Assembly (NCBI GenBank): GCA_009844085.1
Contig: VYCF01000071.1
Location: 62,001 to 126,000, forward strand
Reading direction: 5' to 3'
Source of the DNA: Gammaproteobacteria bacterium
Lineage (GTDB): Bacteria > Pseudomonadota > Gammaproteobacteria > Pseudomonadales > Pseudohongiellaceae
Length of the DNA stretch: 64,000 bases
The position numbers and the translations under genes were made by a program. Below, in pieces: positions 62,439 through 64,000 of the stretch; position 1 is the stretch's first letter, and each line of letters begins with the position of its first letter. Below the pieces are notes generated by a model. It was not told the DNA's origin. It saw nothing but the letters and a program-made list of their open reading frames with translations, and did not search any database.

Positions 62439-64000
62439 TCAGCCGTCGAGCACAATCGGCGCAAGCCAGCCGATCAGCAACATGGCCGCAAAGGCCAGCA
62501 GCAGAATGACCGTTTCATCGCGACGCCAGACGCCGACAGCCCCGTCGGCGTCGGCTTGCCGCCCCGGCGCTCCGTCACCGGCTCCGACGAAAGCGGCGAC
62601 GAGCAAGGCGACACCGATGGCGGCGAGACAGCCGGTGACGTTCCACCACAGCCAGAACACCTGGAGCTGCGCCGCCCAAAGGTAGACATTCAGGCCCACT
62701 CCCGTGAGCAGGCCGGCGTTGGCGCCCTTTGAGCCAACTCCGGGGCGCAGGATCGCCAGCAGGAATGTCGCGAGTATCGGCCCGTAGAACACCGAGCCGA
62801 TCATGTTGATCGCCTCGATCACCGTCGGCGCGATGCCGCCGCCGAAAATCGACAGCGCCACAATCGCCGCGCCCCAGAACAGCACGGTCACCCGGGACCA
62901 GAACACATAGGCGTCCCGTTCGAGCTTCCTGCCGCTCAGGCGCGTGTAGTCCTCGATGCTGACCGCCGAAAGAGAATTGACCACCGAACTCAGCGACGAC
63001 ATCGAAGCCGCAAGCAGGGCCACGATCAGCAGCCCGATCAGTCCGTTGGGCATGTATTCGACGATGAACAGCGGCACCAGGGTGTCAGGGGAATTCGGGT
63101 CCACCCGGGAGAGGAATTCCGGGTTCAGCACCGTGAAGACGCCGAGCACGAGGCCGGTAAAGCAATACAGCAGCACCACCGGAAACCTCGCCAGCCCGTT
63201 GAGCATCAGGATGCGCCTGACCGAGCCCTCGTCTTTCGCCGAAAGGGTGCGCTGAGCCTGGGTCTGATCGCAGCCGTAATACGAGGCGTATAGCACGATG
63301 CCGCCGAAAATCATCGGCCAGAGCCCCCATTCGTCACCCGCGAAACCCCAGGAGTCGGTGCGCAGCACGGTCAGGCGGCTGCTGTCGATGTTCGCCAGAA
63401 AAACCTCGAAGCCGCCCATGTTGCGCAGCGAGAACAGCAGGATCATGGCGACGCCGGAGAAAATCAGGATCATCTGCGCCGCGTCGGAATACACCACGGC
63501 TTTCATCCCGCCCTGGAACGAGTAAATCAGCGTAATCACACCGATCACGGCGATGGCGAGATAAAAGTCGATGCCCATGGCGGTGTTGAGGATGAGCGCG
63601 GTGGCGTAGATGGCGATGCTGGTGCCGAAAGCGCGGCTGATCATGAAAACCAGCGAGATCAGCAGGCGGTTGGAAAGCCCGAAGCGGCTTTCGAGGAAAT
63701 CGTAAATGCTCACCACGCCCGAGCGGTACAGCGCCGGCAGCACATAGACCATCAGCAACAGCATCGCCAGCGGCACGGCGAACTCGTAGGACAGCCACAC
63801 CATGCCGCCGCCCTCGCGCAGCCCGACGAACGCCGGGGCGGAAATGAAACTGATGGCCGAAAGCTGGGTGGCCATGGTCGACAACGTGAGCGGAAACACG
63901 CCGAGCTGGCGGCCGCCGAGGAAGTAGTCTTTCTTGGAATGCTGCTCCTTGAAGAAGTAGCCGAGACCGAGCAGCATCGCCAGATAGATCACGATGATGC
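62439..64000 (-). CDS. Sodium:solute symporter (SSS family), 5' end beyond the window
   Basis: At least 520 codons are open and continue to the edge; a GTG at 63992 is in frame, but two Ile codons precede it, as expected for the first helix, so the true start probably lies outside. Marks are DYFLGGRQLGVFPL, STMATQLSAISFISAPAF, a QGGMKAVVYSDA motif and MSSLSSVVNSLSAVSIEDY (sodium site). About 13-14 transmembrane helices are present. SGLT-type relatives carry sugars or small polar solutes, which would suit the adjacent glycoside hydrolase. Confidence 0.92.
   Translation of the reverse strand, partial: IIVIYLAMLLGLGYFFKEQHSKKDYFLGGRQLGVFPLTLSTMATQLSAISFISAPAFVGLREGGGMVWLSYEFAVPLAMLLLMVYVLPALYRSGVVSIYDFLESRFGLSNRLLISLVFMISRAFGTSIAIYATALILNTAMGIDFYLAIAVIGVITLIYSFQGGMKAVVYSDAAQMILIFSGVAMILLFSLRNMGGFEVFLANIDSSRLTVLRTDSWGFAGDEWGLWPMIFGGIVLYASYYGCDQTQAQRTLSAKDEGSVRRILMLNGLARFPVVLLYCFTGLVLGVFTVLNPEFLSRVDPNSPDTLVPLFIVEYMPNGLIGLLIVALLAASMSSLSSVVNSLSAVSIEDYTRLSGRKLERDAYVFWSRVTVLFWGAAIVALSIFGGGIAPTVIEAINMIGSVFYGPILATFLLAILRPGVGSKGANAGLLTGVGLNVYLWAAQLQVFWLWWNVTGCLAAIGVALLVAAFVGAGDGAPGRQADADGAVGVWRRDETVILLLAFAAMLLIGWLAPIVLDG

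Overview
The window is dense, high-GC bacterial chromosome with short intergenic gaps. The gene set points to an aerobic gammaproteobacterium, probably marine or sediment-dwelling: several TonB-dependent receptors, an RND efflux tripartite operon, NhaA, KatG, outer-envelope lipoproteins, sodium:solute symporters and secreted peptidases. The exact order cannot be fixed from sequence reading alone. No rRNA, tRNA or CRISPR array was seen.

Layout. 1-5,088: the 5' part of a HupE/UreJ-type membrane protein gene, two paralogous secreted beta-propeller proteins that keep the residues of peptidyl-hydroxyglycine lyase (PAL), nhaA, and a small secreted protein. 5,122-9,534: a small defence-like island with a Cys-rich protein, a DNA methyltransferase-HNH fusion, a GmrSD-type DUF262/DUF1524 protein and a small coiled-coil membrane protein. 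9,703-19,372: a tight same-strand operon with a redoxin/cytochrome c/copper monooxygenase (PHM-like) protein, a YtcJ-like amidohydrolase, a penicillin-acylase-family lipoprotein, a serine-glyoxylate-type aminotransferase, a GntP permease and an aldehyde dehydrogenase. It converges on a 2-hydroxyacid dehydrogenase (FAD/Fe-S) and gamma-glutamyltransferase pair. PHM plus PAL chemistry releases glyoxylate, which would be the substrate of the aminotransferase, so these blocks may form one pathway acting on N-acylglycine-like compounds.

24,119-30,770: a sterol-C24-methyltransferase-like enzyme, a lipoprotein M19 dipeptidase, a Tat-exported HisC-like aminotransferase, a Neverland/KshA-like Rieske oxygenase, and a single-chain fusion of a GPP34 (GOLPH3-type) domain with a cytochrome P450. 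This looks like an undescribed isoprenoid or sterol-type tailoring locus. 30,786-36,705: outer-membrane factor, adaptor and RND pump operon. 36,794-48,091: a symporter, S9 peptidase, TonB receptor, M14 carboxypeptidase and two secreted PDxxGxW proteins.

48,209-55,969 is the most remarkable region. Two paralogous TonB-dependent receptor genes point outward from a 2-kb segment carrying a tyrosine recombinase, a small coiled-coil membrane protein, a terminator, a near-consensus promoter, and the start codon plus signal peptide of receptor 1. A perfect 16-bp inverted repeat lies at the same codon position (Glu-Val-Ile-Val-Thr) of both receptors. Receptor 2 has no start or signal peptide: its frame opens directly after a TAA that abuts the repeat. 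Inversion between the repeats would fuse the single promoter/signal-peptide cassette in frame to receptor 2 and silence receptor 1. I read this as a receptor phase-variation switch.

56,068-58,498: a decayed ATPase fragment, an intact AAA_14/DUF4143 ATPase and two more small coiled-coil genes, one of them truncated. 58,784-64,000: katG, a GH63/MGH1-like glycoside hydrolase and a sodium:solute symporter that runs off the window edge.
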